Positions 48,481 to 62,129 of a stretch of DNA of 64,000 bases are shown piece after piece. The notes under the pieces were generated by a model. That model did no database searches. It was not told the DNA's origin and was given only the letters and a program-made list of their open reading frames with translations. Location: contig JBBDHG010000517.1 of assembly GCA_037951165.1 (NCBI GenBank), positions 62,001 through 126,000 on the forward strand, written 5' to 3'. Both the position numbers and the translations under genes were made by a program. The DNA comes from Lophius americanus (taxonomy: Eukaryota > Chordata > Actinopteri > Lophiiformes > Lophiidae). Position 1 is the first letter of the stretch. The number at the start of each line of letters is the position of its first letter.

Positions 48481-49110
48481 GCGGCTGCGGGGAAAATAAC
48501 CTTATAAAAAGCCCAGCGCCGTGGTTAAAGCAGAGAAAAGGCTCGGTTCTTACCCATGGAAGAACCGGGTTTCTTCCAAACGCCAGTGAATAACGCGGCC
48601 CTTGTTTCCTGGTGGCGACCCGACTCTCCCTCCCTCCTCCATTTAGCAGCTCCGCTCATTAATGCACATGCATTTCTCGGCGCTTCGCACCACAACGTAG
48701 GAACCAGCGACTGGCGTATGTTTCCACGAGACGCCGGTCGGGAGAATTCTACAAGTCTGGCACCAATCAGGTTCTTTTTTTTTTTTTCACATTCTGGCCC
48801 CAAAAAGCCTGCAGCAGGAAAGTGGTGATAAGACCAGACAGCGATTCGCAGAAGCTCCCTGATGGCGCCGCGGCGCTCGGCAGGTCCGGGCCCGCACAGC
48901 GCCAGAACCCTGTAAACTCCTCGCAGTCCTCCTCTTCACACCCGCTGTTTGTCTCGGTGTCAAATGAGACAGCCTTAATTTAGAAATGTAATTAACGGTG
49001 CCACAACATGACCTCCAGGAAGGTCGCCTCGCTCCCTCGCTCGCTCGCTCCCTCGCTCCCTCGCTCCCTCGCTCCATCCCGTGATTCGAAACAAGGGGAA
49101 ATGATGTCAC
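48481..49110. promoter_or_regulatory. Candidate element and CGCTCCCT repeat
   Basis: 48600-48760 is clean (GCTCATTAATGCACATGC). 48960-49010 has GCCTTAATTTAGAAATG and GTAATTAACGGTG. 49025-49078 is a TCGCTCCC octamer repeat. No gene supported. Confidence 0.35.
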
Positions 49111-49734
49111 CGCCGCGGCGCCGTGTTGCGAATCCGATTCTGTTCAGGCAGGATTTCTGGAGGTTTCCCTGATGGTTCCAGCAGGAAGTTGATTAGACAT
49201 CCTGTTGCGGTCGGGTCGTTTCTTTGACCCGCTTTCAAGTTCAGATGTATGAAATAAATTTATTCTGATTAAAAGGAAACTTCAGTGTCATTTTAAACAC
49301 AATAAAAACACATTTTGATCATTTTTCTGATCTTAAATGGCTGTTTTTAAGAACGGAAAGAAAAAAAAAGAGTAAAAAGAAAGTGGTATTACGGGTCAAC
49401 AATGACCCGGCAGAGAATAATGAGACAATCCATTTGTTTGTTTGTTTGTGTGTTTTTTGTTTGTGTGTTTGTGAACACTTGCACAAAACATCTCATCACT
49501 TTATTCAAAAAAAGAAAGAAAAGTTTGTTTTTATGACAATTAAAGGACTTTTTCCTGTTTTTGACCCGCAGCAATGTCAGAATTGTTGAGAATAAAGTTC
49601 TGAAAACCCCCAAAAAGCAATTTATTGTAGGAAAAGTGTGATCTTATATCGTTCGAGTCGAGGGTATTAGGTTATCTTCATCATCGCCCATCAGTCGCGG
49701 TTTTAATACAATTGTCATCGCTGCCGCTGATCCT
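49111..49734. other. Intergenic
   Basis: Unique sequence with short GTTTGTTT runs (49436-49470). A 68-codon plus frame has no domain. No gene. Confidence 0.35.
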
Positions 49735-50345
49735 ACCTGATAACTCCAGAACTGTTTGGCGAAACATTTTCAGACTTCACAGCTACTCGGACCTTTGTAC
49801 GAGGAAGAACTGGAGTGATTTTGGAATAGGTCAGGTGCATATATCTGCCACTAGGGGCAGCTTTATCACCGAAAATGTTGGCCCGATTTAGTCCAAATTT
49901 TGTGCATAGAAATCCACCCTTGAAGATTTATGTTGTATATATCATGTTTTATTCTCTAGGGGCAGCTTTTTTTATGAAAACCCTGTTTTTGAGATATTTT
50001 TATATATATATATATATATAAATTTTATATATATACCCTTGCTGTCGGAGACGACAGCATACGTCTAGCTAACCTTTGTCTTCAATAAAATAACTCATAA
50101 CTCCAAAACCGTTTGGCGAAACATTTTCAGACTTCACAGCTACTTAGATCTTCGTATGAGGAAGAACTGGATTGATTTTGGGAAAGGTCAGTTTTATATT
50201 TCTGCCACTAGGGGCAACTTTGTCCCCAAAAGTATTTATGCCATAATTTCTCAACCGCTAATCAAATTTAGTCCAAATTTGAGGCAAAGGAATGGACTTA
50301 AAAAGGTTTATCAAGTATATTTGACTCTCTTTGGTGTGAGAGTCA
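49735..50345 (+). repeat. Two element X copies in tandem
   Basis: The same head (CTCCARAAC.GTTTGGCGAAAC) starts at 49744 and 50101, 357 bases apart. Each is followed by GAGGAAGAACTGG and CACTAGGGGCA. A module B tail (ACCCTTGCTGTCGGAGAC) and a TATATA run lie between them. A local duplication of an X-B unit. Confidence 0.7.
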
Positions 50346-50398
50346 AATTTTCCTCGTATGACCCGCCTCAAGGAGATAGAACTTCTGCTTTTAACTAG

Positions 50399-50503
50399 AA
50401 ATGTAAATGTAAATGTAAATGTCATTGTAAGTGTAAATGTAAATGTAAATGTAAATGTAAATGTAAATGTAAATGTAAATGTAAATGTAAATGTAAATGT
50501 AAA
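50399..50503 (+). repeat. (TAAATG)n hexamer array
   Basis: About 17 TAAATG hexamers with two early variants. It directly follows the X pair. Confidence 0.95.
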
Positions 50504-50930
50504 ATGCGTAGGCGTGAACGTGAATGCACACTAAGTAACTTAAGACATCAGAAAGTCTTCTAGTCCAGACCGGCCCAAACTTGTCTGATTGTCTGAACTG
50601 GGCTCAGCTCTCACTTCTGGTCTACAGAGTTGAGTGGTGGTGGTGGTGGTGGGGGGGGGGACTTTCTCTCCCCCGTAAACCCAGCGCCACCTCCTCATTT
50701 CCTGCTGGACCCTCACCGACAGACACCTCCGCGACTCTAATTACCGCGGCGTTGCTTTCAGAACCGAGCGTCCTCCCGTACCCCTGCGATGAACCACAGC
50801 ACTAATTGTTCCATTACATCAACGGAACCTCGTCCTGCGGGGAACAAAAGATGTAAAAAAAGAAAGAAAGAAAGAAAGAAAGAAAAGAAAAGAAAAGAAA
50901 GGTAAGCCCTAACTTGACATGCTAATTTTC
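50504..50930. other. Intergenic with (GGT)n and (GAAA)n
   Basis: GGT run at 50635-50650 with a G tail. GAAA/GAAAA run at 50863-50901. The rest is unique; no gene. Confidence 0.5.
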
Positions 50931-51515
50931 ATTAACCCCGATCTTCCTCTTCTTTCATCATCCGACCCTCCTCCCCGTTGTCTCGCCCCGGCGCCGCTGC
51001 TGCGAAGCCCTCAAATTATCCACAAGCATTTTCAGCGAGCGCTAATTATCCGACGAGTTCCTCATTAGGGCGAGTTCTGATCCAACCTTAGATCAACACT
51101 TACTCAGACCTGGAGGATTCTTCATTCCCAGCAGCGGTTAAACAAACAACCAGTTCAAAGGATCAGGTAGTCCGCCGTAAGAGGCGGAGCAAAGCAGAGG
51201 GTAAACAACTGCTCATTTGGAGAAATTAATCCGGCATCTCGGCGTCGATCCATAACCCGCTCGGCGCCGATACGTCGGATTCTCTCTTGAACCGGGTCGT
51301 TATGTTATGGAAAGGTCTGAGGAAGAGGGTGGCGTCCTAACCTGGATTAGAGCCGAAGCTCCTCGCTGCTGCTGCTCACTGCTGCCTCCATAATCAATAC
51401 TTCAGCCTAAGAACGGATTAAACGCCTCAACGTTTGTGTGAAAAGGTTTTTATGGTAGCGCCGAGCATGACGAGCGAGAACCTTCATCGCCCGGCGCCGC
51501 AGTAGACCCCGCCTG
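50931..51515. promoter_or_regulatory. Candidate noncoding element
   Basis: Clean complex sequence: CAAATTATCCACAAGC, GCGCTAATTATCCGACG (51040), GAAATTAATCCGGC. CTAATTATCC is a homeodomain core. No coding frame. Confidence 0.35.
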
Positions 51516-51519
51516 TTAA

Positions 51520-52325
51520 GGCGATAACTCAGAAACCATTACATGGATCATCTTCAAACTCTATACCGACGTAGAACTTAGTGTGAGGAAGAACTGGATT
51601 GATTTGGGGAAAGGTCAGTTGCATGTTTCTGCCACTAGGGGCAGATTTATCTCAAAAGATTTTGACCAAATTTGTTGCTTATGAATCGACTCAAGGAGGT
51701 TCACTAGAATATATCATATAAATATATATATATTATTATTTTTACTCTTATTGTTCATATCTAACTTATAATTAAGTCACTAGGGGGATTTTTTTAATGG
51801 AAAACACAGTTTCTCCACAGTTACTTCCCAACCGTCAGTCTAACTGTGTCTCAAATTTAGCTCCTATGACTCGACGGCAGGAAATCAGAAAAACCAGTAA
51901 AACGTATTTATCTTCATCATCTTCATCACTCTGGGATCTGATCCTAGAACAGACTGATGACTCCATAGAAACATTCAGGTTTGAGTCACTGTGAAATGTT
52001 TGAGATAATTCATGACTCACATTTAATGTTAAGAGTTCAATCAGGGGGATTGATTGTACAACGCAGGGGATTGGGGTCGTAGGAAAACTAAATGCCGTCG
52101 TATCCGGATTCACAATGTTTTCTGGATATCGTGGACCACAGCTACGTGTCGACACGTTCATGTTCACACTGCTTGACAGGAAGTGGGCCGATGCTGTTGT
52201 CCATGACAGGGAGGGAATATCCTAGAAAAGACCCCCATCCCCTGTGTTGTACAAGCAATCCCCCTGATTGAACTCCTCAAATAAAATGTGACTTACTAAT
52301 AATCTCAAACAGTCAAATAATCTAC
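51520..52325 (+). repeat. Element X + module B, then B inverted
   Basis: The forward copy runs head-core-3' units-linker-module B (GTACAACGCAGGGGATTGGGG at about 52047). About 130 bases later a reverse module B (CCCCATCCCCTGTGTTGTAC, about 52227-52250) and linker appear. The two B blocks form a head-to-head inverted pair that could fold into a hairpin. Confidence 0.65.
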
Positions 52326-52352
52326 CCAAAATATTAACTATTGTACGGAAAT

Positions 52353-52484
<132 letters not shown>

Positions 52485-52499
52485 TGAGATGGATTTATA

Positions 52500-52975
52500 A
52501 GAGCCAATTATGGACATACGGTCAAAAACCGGTTTTTTCACCGAATAAAGACCCCGTAGTGAATTACAGTAAAATACGATACTTACATGTGAGATCTGCT
52601 TCAGGCGGTTCATGTGAAGTAAATTATGAAAACATCGGACCAACTGTAGGGAAATGATGTTTCAGAAAGCCTGTTTTTCATAAATAAAGCCCCTGTAGTG
52701 AGTGAAATATGAATTATTGAGGGTAAGATGTGATATTTATGAGATAGATCTCCTGGAGTCGATTCATATCCACCACGTTTGGACAAAATCGGACCAACGG
52801 TTGAGAAATTACAGGCTGCAAAATCGATTTCTGAGATAAAGCTCCCCTAGTGGCTGAAATATGTAAGTGACATTTCCCAAAATCAATCCAGTTCTTCCTC
52901 GCACTAAGGTTGAAAACAATCCATGACATAGTTTTTGAGTTATCGCGCTAACAGGAAGGACCTTCGCCCGACTTT
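52500..52975 (-). repeat. Element X, reverse
   Basis: CCCCGTAGTG and CCCCTGTAGTGAGTG units, CTCCTGGAGTCGATTCATATCC, GCTCCCCTAGTGGC, AATCAATCCAGTTCTTCCTCGC (52881-52902), then the head GTTTTTGAGTTATCGCGC. A well-preserved reverse copy. Confidence 0.7.
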
Positions 52976-53150
52976 TTTTGGCGACACGACGATTTTTTTT
53001 TTGGTTGCTCACTTTTCCTCGCTCTACCTCGCCGGCGCCGCGCCGGCGCTGATCCGCATCGCCTCGCAAGTTTTGCAGTGACTTTTATCTGAAATGCTGT
53101 AAAAAAAAAAATTTAAAAAAAAACTTTGCTGGTGCTGGAAGTGAGCGAGA
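52976..53150. other. Intergenic
   Basis: GC-rich palindromic patch GCCGGCGCCGCGCCGGCGC (53031-53049), then A-rich runs. No gene. Confidence 0.4.
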
Positions 53151-53650
53151 CACAACAAACGGCGGAAGGAGAGCGAGGAATGCCGGAGCTTCGTATTCCA
53201 TCTGTTCCACATATGGAGTCGATGCTTTTTACCCATGAGGCCGAGCGACGACTCAAAATGCAGCACTTGAAAGGGTGTTTGTAAAGAACGTGTGCCGGCG
53301 TCCTTTGTTTCCCCTCACCGACGCAGACCCAAACATTATTCCCAGTGTACTTCCTCCCCGCTATCTCAGTCATTTCCATTGGCTCGCCGCCGCCGCCGTT
53401 GCCGTTGCCGTCCTCCTTCAGCAGCCTCCTTTAAATGTCAGCACTGCTCTGTGAAAACTCCGCCGGAATTTGAGCCTGTCACTTAAAATATAATGCCGTC
53501 AGATCTGTTACTTTAACCTTGAAGCAATTAGCCGTTGCTGAGCCGTAATGAATCCCGACGCCGCTCCGCTGTGATGAAACCCCTAATTGCTCTGTAAAAA
53601 TTGAAGCTTTTGACATCACTGCTGACAGACTTTTTTCTTCTTCCTCTTCT
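53151..53650. promoter_or_regulatory. Candidate noncoding element
   Basis: Clean sequence with TTGAAGCAATTAGCCG (53519), CCCTAATTGCTC (53581) and a GCC run near 53387. No supported frame. Confidence 0.35.
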
Positions 53651-54475
53651 TCTTCTTGCTTGTGCGGTCGCATGTGACGACGCCTGGTTGAGACTTGAAA
53701 GGTAGCGGAGCTTCTCTGCCATCAGCTGTCCCGTCACTTGACAATGAGGGAGAGCGAGCGAGCGAGCGAGAGGGAGGGAGAGAGAGAGAGAGCGATGGAG
53801 GGAAAGTGGCTGGATTTGCTGAAATGATGAGGCCATTTAAACGATGATGTGTCGCAGAAGAACGGCGTCACTCAGCGACAGGACCGGTGCTGGTCAGCCC
53901 GTGTGTTGGGTGTTTATGAGATGACGGGTGGATGGCGTCCGTGACAACAAGTCGTCGCCCGGGTCCTCGATGTTCGCAACGATCCGACTATAGGAGCGCT
54001 TTCAGCCGGAGAGCGCCTCATATCAAAACTACTTCCTGTCCCCAATTTGTTGTCCAACAAAGAGGGACTAGAGGCGACACGTTGCCAGGTCAGAATATAT
54101 GGCAACGCTGCGAGTTCTGCTTGTGTGAGTCAGAACTTTGACCTCCACTTGACCTCATTTACAAACGAAAGTCCTTTTTAGTAGAGCAGCAGCAAAAACG
54201 ATTGATTACAAAATGATATGAAAACCTTTTAAATTGAATTCAGGTGAATTTCTGCATCAGATTTAAGCAGGAAAAATGACTTTTTGGTTTTATTTCATCA
54301 ACTTTCGAAGCAAATATCTAAATTAATTTGAGCCCCGCTAATAACTGTTTTAGTACTATAAAATAAAAGGGTTTAAAGCATCTAGATTAAAGGGTTAAAG
54401 TGAATCCTTTAATGACTTCAGATGTTTGGTTGAGAACATTTTTAGTTAAGAATATGAGCCATTAGCAGCAAATGT
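53651..54475. other. Intergenic with short GA tract
   Basis: GAGC/GA run at 53752-53796. 53900-54130 is unique and GC-rich. 54180-54475 is AT-rich. No gene. Confidence 0.35.
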
Positions 54476-54479
54476 ATGC

Positions 54480-54560
54480 TAAAGGCTACGGGGCCGAATA
54501 CAGAGCCCTGGGGCACACCTCAGGTCAAAGGGGCCTACGAGCGGGAGGAGACATATTGGA
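54480..54560 (-). mobile_element. LINE reverse-transcriptase fragment
   Basis: The minus strand reads GVPQGSVFGPVAFSIH, the RT block seen at 12.7 and 14.1 kb. A stop precedes the block. Next to a TATA run. Confidence 0.6.
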
Positions 54561-55825
54561 TATGTAGGATTTTTAATATATGTATATATATATATATATA
54601 TATAATACAAAATTTCATCATGAAATAATTTTACGAGTCTCCTTTTTTTTTCTTTTTTTATGTTTATAAACATATTTGACCAAAAATGTGTCACATGATT
54701 GTATTTAAGAGTGATTATAAAATGAATGAACGCCCCAAAGAAATAATTGATGCAAAGAAATATTAAATATATTAAAGAAAAAAAACTCCGATAGAATTTA
54801 AGGAAAAAAGAAAAAAAAACATTTTTGGCTGATTTCAAATATAATTTTATAATAATAATTTATGTAAATTTAAAAAAAGAAAAAGAAAAAAAAAAGAAGA
54901 AAAATTAAACCTTAAACCTGCAGGTTGGTTTTAAAATGTGATTCTTAAGTCTTCATAAACGTATTTAACATCAGATCAAACTTTGAATATTTTAACATTT
55001 GCGTTATGCTAATTTATGCGAAAAAAACATAAGGAGGTTCCTTCTTCTCTTATTTCTATTCATTTAACTCAAGACACAACATTTTAAAGGAATGAACGTT
55101 ATTAAGATGATAATTGGTTTTGCAGCATGAAGACCACACCTCCCAGCATCATCTCAGGTGTATCAGGTGTATCAGGTGAATCAGGTAGATCAGGTGATAC
55201 AACAGTTTAAAGAATGTTGATAAATGGAGAAATTATCTTTTTTTTTATCAGTTTCTGTTAGATTAAATGTTTTTGGAATACCTGCATACCTTCAAAATAT
55301 CGAACTGGTAAATTATTCCTGCATACACTGTAAAAAAAAAAAAATATATATATATATATAAGGTCACTTTTGGAAAAAGAGATTTTATAATCTCAATGAG
55401 GATAAATAAATGCTATTATGCAAAAGTTAGAATGTGCTATTATGCTAATTAATGCTAAAAGGAGAGCTGGTTCTCTTGCAGGTATAGAAGCTACATGATT
55501 TTAATTTTATTTATTTTTTAATGTTGCTGTAAATATCAAGGTGATCATTAAAGTCATTTTCTGTTTACATTTCTTTTTGGACTCCAACTCGATGCAAGCT
55601 ATTAAATAATATGAAATAAAACCCGAAATGTTCCTTTTATAGACAGTTATTGTTAAATCAAGTATATATATATATAAATATAGTTTATATTAAACCCATG
55701 AAGACACAGTCAGGCAGGAGGATATCTGCTGTTAGATATATGACAGAACTTAAGGTTAAGATATTCTTTTTTTGATTATTATTATTATTATAATCTCGGT
55801 GGAGGGGGGCGGGGCTTGGCTTTAA
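54561..55825. other. AT-rich intergenic
   Basis: AT-rich DNA with TATA runs (54578-54603, 55350-55360, 55664-55680), AGGTGTATC repeats (55158-55195) and a solitary CACTGTAAAAA end near 55327. No gene. Confidence 0.5.
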
Positions 55826-56095
55826 AACTCGTGTTTAGTGAGTGATGTAGGAGATGTGATAATGAGAGGCCAAGGAGAGCAAGTGTTACCTCATTATTGT
55901 AATGAAAAAGATATCCCACCATTACATCAGTCGGAAAAAGTGGCAATTAAAGAGCCCAACAAGGTTCCTGGAGGCAAGACGGAGAAGAAAACGACCCTCC
56001 GAAGCCCATCTGTTCTGGATAATATGCGCCATGTAAAAAGAAAAGGCCTAATCCTCTTTATTCAAGTCTGCTGCCCTTTTTTTTCTTTTCTTTTT
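55826..56095. promoter_or_regulatory. Strong candidate conserved noncoding element
   Basis: Balanced unique sequence: GAGATGTGATAATGAGAGGCC, CCTCATTATTGTAATG, GGCAATTAAAGAGCCC, GCCATGTAAAAAG, GGCCTAATCCTC. It stands out against AT-rich and homopolymer flanks. The plus frame through it lacks a domain. Probably an enhancer-type element of barhl2; inference. Confidence 0.45.
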
Positions 56096-56405
56096 TTTCC
56101 CACCACTGATTGTGTTTTTCTTGCTCATCTTCACCCGAAAAAAAAAGAAGAAAAAAAAAACAGAAAAGAAGGCGAAAGTTGTAGTCCAAATTATTCACCA
56201 TAAGAAAACGGTGATGACGTCACTGATTTTTTTTTTTTTGATTTTTCGAATCGCTAACTTATTCAGCCGCTGTTGTATTTGCTATGTTCTACGTTTTTAT
56301 AGACACTAATAATAATCAGGCTATAATAAATACTCCTATTCTGCACCGGGTTAAAAGTGTCCCAGTTTTTTTTTTTTTTTTTGTTTTACCGTAAATATTT
56401 TGCAA
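56096..56405. other. A- and T-homopolymer-rich intergenic
   Basis: Poly-T and poly-A runs (56079-56100, 56138-56162, 56226-56240, 56365-56383). No gene. Confidence 0.5.
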
Positions 56406-57480
56406 CCGCTTTAACAAAAAAAAGAAATGTGTTTATAGCTGCAGCCAAAAGTGACCAGGTAAGTAGGAGCCTATTAATTCACTGCTGCTGTGTTCAGGCT
56501 TTGGCTATTATTAATGAAGCCCGCACATCCACCGACACCCCCCCTCCACCACCACCACCGCCACCGCACCCCACCCACCCGCAGCGAGCAATAAATAAAT
56601 AATGCCGCAGAAGTCATGCATATGAAGAGCGCGCGACGGCACTACACTGCGGTAATGGGCGCGAGCTGCAGGGTCAATATGGCAGGCTAATATTTTTCTA
56701 CATTGGAGATATGAGGCCAGAGCAGGTTCCAACATCATCACAGCAGCCCCCCCCCTCAAACGCTCCTCCTGCGGCCTGATGACACCTAATGAGAATTAAT
56801 ATTGTATTTAGTGTAATTAGTGCAGGAGGCGCGCGCTGTGAACATAAGAATTCTTCACTCGACTTCATTTTTTCATAACAACTGGGTTTGGACTCAAACG
56901 TCAATCTTTGGAAATCTACTTAAATCCAATTATATGTCAGGATTTAGAAAGAAGGAGAATATTAAAATGAAGGAAGTAACTTCAACAAGCTCCTGTTCAC
57001 AGTGTAAAATACATCTTATCGTATTAAACTTTTAAAGTAAATATATAGAATGAATATCTGAGGCCTATATCTTTATTTCTGTATAGAATATCATTTATAT
57101 ATTTTTTTTTTATCTTCTACCTACTGCGCTGTTGTTGTTTTTCTGTTTTTTTTTTTCTTTTTTCCTCAAATCTGACCTTCATTTAAATATTAGCAATAAC
57201 AAAGTCAAAAAAATAAACTCAAATGTTCTTCTGGAGATAAAATGTAAATGTTGGGGATAAGAATGTTAGCGGCTAATGCAGCATTTCTTCTTCTTTTTTG
57301 CGCATTCCTCGGTGACGCAGAGCAGCAGAGGTCAATTTGGCTGACTGTAATGAGAAATAGGTTCAAAGACGAGAAACCCAAACAAACGGGCCCCGAGGCG
57401 CTGATTCACACGGTGCGCGAGGTAATTCTCCGGGGTGCGCGCGCTCATGAGGAGGAGGCTAAATAAAATCAAAGCATTTT
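56406..57480. promoter_or_regulatory. Strong candidate conserved noncoding cluster
   Basis: 56440-56520 (GAGCCTATTAATTCACTGC, GGCTATTATTAATGAAGC), 56585-56705 (GCATATGAAGAGCGCGCG, GGTAATGGGCGCGAGC) and 56770-56850 (ACACCTAATGAGAATTAATATTG, GTGTAATTAGTGC) are clean and rich in homeodomain cores. 57245-57470 is similar (GTTAGCGGCTAATGC). About 1-2 kb beyond the barhl2 3' end. No coding support. Confidence 0.45.
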
Positions 57481-58204
57481 GATAACATTTAATTTGGCTC
57501 GTGTTTGTTCAGCCTCGCGCCGATAAATCTCTCCGCAGAATATTATTATAACACTTATTTAAAAAATCACGCAGGAGATGTTTTTTTTTTTTTTTTATCA
57601 TTTAGCCATTATAAAAAGAATATTTTTAAATTTAAAGCACAGTGTTGGGAGGAAGAAGATAAAAAAAAACGCAAAATGGAGACCAGAATATGTAGATTAT
57701 TATCCTTTAAAACTTCCTGGAACAAGATCTCTATTGATTAAGCAGCAGATTAGTTCTCTTCATCTTCTTCACGCTGAGAAATTCCGGCTTATTGTCTGCT
57801 GCGCGCGCTCCCAGGCACCAGCTGCCGAACCGAGGCCACATTCCCAGAGTACCCAGTTCATCAGAACCATTGAGCCCAGCACCAATCAGCTGCTGTAGAC
57901 GCGACCCAGTAAACATGAGGTGACCTCCTCTAGTCGGTGCCGGCCGTTGTTTGAGCCCGAACCGGACCGCGTCCAGTTTAGAAACCATATGTTGCTGCTG
58001 CGAAACTATTTACATGGATCCATTTGTGTCGTGGTGGTGACGTCACGGAGATGATGAGGCTGAGATGAACCGAACAGGAAGCAGGAATAGCTGTGGATTA
58101 TTTGAAAGTGTAATAACTGTGTAATAACCGTGTTACTAACAAACTAATGCTTTTTGCTTTTTAAAAGATGGAATCCTTTACAGTTCAATTGGTATCATTA
58201 CGTC
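57481..58204. other. barhl2 3' flank
   Basis: Unique sequence with A/T homopolymers (57579-57597, 57660-57670). GCTGCGCGCGCTCCC near 57797. No further gene recognised; could include more distal UTR. Confidence 0.35.
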
Positions 58205-58539
58205 TTTATTCATTCCGTTCTTCTCCATCTAATAAACTTTATAAGTTTATTTGCTAATGTAAGTGTATTTGTACAAAAGACAAACAAACAAACAATCAGA
58301 CACGAGCCGTCCTCGCGCGCCTTCTGTCCCGGCAGTCTTTAGGCCTATATTAAATACCTCCTTTACTTCTGTTAAATGTCTTTAAATGTGTCTTTTTTTT
58401 AGAGGGGGGGGGGGGGGGGGGGGGGGGGGGAGTAGAGAGGAAAAAGTCCTGCAATGTGGTTCCGACGTACTCACATCACGTGATACACCAGAACTCTGCT
58501 CTCCGTCCTTTCTCCTTTCTCCTTTCTGTTCATGGCGTT
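58205..58539 (-). other. barhl2: Presumed barhl2 3' untranslated region
   Basis: Sequence immediately after the barhl2 stop on the coding strand. Two AATAAA poly(A) signals occur on the minus strand, at 58251-58246 and 58210-58205; cleavage would be expected 10-30 bases further on. The region includes a 27-base homopolymer (58404-58430, C on the transcript). The end is inferred from the signals only, and a longer UTR is possible. Confidence 0.5.
58404..58430 (-). repeat. 27-base G/C homopolymer in 3' UTR
   Basis: 27 consecutive G on the plus strand, C on the barhl2 transcript. Confidence 0.9.
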
Positions 58540-61552
<3,013 letters not shown>

Positions 61553-61553
61553 G

Positions 61554-61580
61554 TTAAGAGGAGAGGGTCGGAGCCTTCAT
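61554..61580 (-). CDS. Upstream ORF abutting the barhl2 start
   Basis: An ATG-initiated frame of eight codons (MKAPTLSS) whose TAA is separated from the main barhl2 ATG by a single C. The ATG has G at -3, a moderate context. If translated, it would place terminating ribosomes directly on the main start codon. It is a possible translational control element rather than a functional peptide. Visible in sequence; function is inferred. Confidence 0.4.
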   Translation of the reverse strand: MKAPTLSS

Positions 61581-61857
61581 GCCCACAGAGAGAAGCGAGA
61601 AGCGAGAAGCGAGAAGCTTTCTCCTTCTCCGGCGCAAAGCTGGAAGGAATTTCACAGGAATCAGAAGAAAGGAGAAAGAAAAAGAAGAAGAAGGAAAAAA
61701 AAAAGAGTTGGCAAAAACCCAAGAAAGAGTGAAAATCCCGGTTCTGTGAGCTCGGATGATCCAAAAGATGGAAGCTGCGGCCCCCCCGCAAAAAAAAAGC
61801 GCAAAGTGCGCTCAGGTATTCCGCGGCGCCGTTTGTGTTTGGAGGCTGAACTTTGTG

Positions 61858-61908
61858 TTAAAAGTTGAGGCGCATAGAGAGATATACACCGGGCTGACTC
61901 CTCGACAT
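61858..61908 (-). CDS. First upstream ORF in the barhl2 leader
   Basis: An ATG-initiated frame of 16 codons plus stop. It would be the first AUG of the transcript if initiation is near 61985. The peptide is unremarkable. If real, it would reduce scanning to the main ATG. It depends entirely on the inferred transcription start. Confidence 0.3.
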   Translation of the reverse strand: MSRSQPGVYLSMRLNF

Positions 61909-61968
61909 CACGCTCCCCCCTTTTTGCGGCTAATCGCTCCACTGTTGCTCGACAATGACTTCCTATGC

Positions 61969-62096
61969 TGACGTCACGGCCCACGGCGAGGGGGAATTAA
62001 TATTTTCTCCTTTATAATAAACACCCGACGCCTTTTTCTCTCTCCCCCCGCCACGCCATTGGCCCACGCCGTGGCCGTCTCCCGCACCTCACCAAT
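61969..62096 (-). promoter_or_regulatory. barhl2: barhl2 core promoter: TATA, CCAAT boxes, CRE
   Basis: On the minus strand a TATAAAG box lies at 62016-62010. A CCAAT box at 62062-62058 is about 45 bases upstream of it, the classic -30/-75 arrangement. A second CCAATCA lies in the opposite orientation at 62092-62098. A perfect palindromic CRE (TGACGTCA) at 61969-61976 would fall near +10 to +17. The surrounding 61.9-62.2 kb is CpG-rich. The elements are seen directly; their use is inferred. Confidence 0.6.
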
Positions 62097-62129
62097 CAGG
62101 GAGTTGCTTCTTTATCCTGCACAGTTCAA

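Larger units (their letters stand above)
61553..61985 (-). other. barhl2: Presumed barhl2 5' untranslated leader
   Basis: About 430 bases between the main ATG and a start site placed roughly 30 bases after the TATA box. It contains four GAGAAGC-like heptamers (61591-61617), purine-rich tracts and two ATG-initiated upstream ORFs. The true start site and any leader intron are unknown. Confidence 0.5.
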
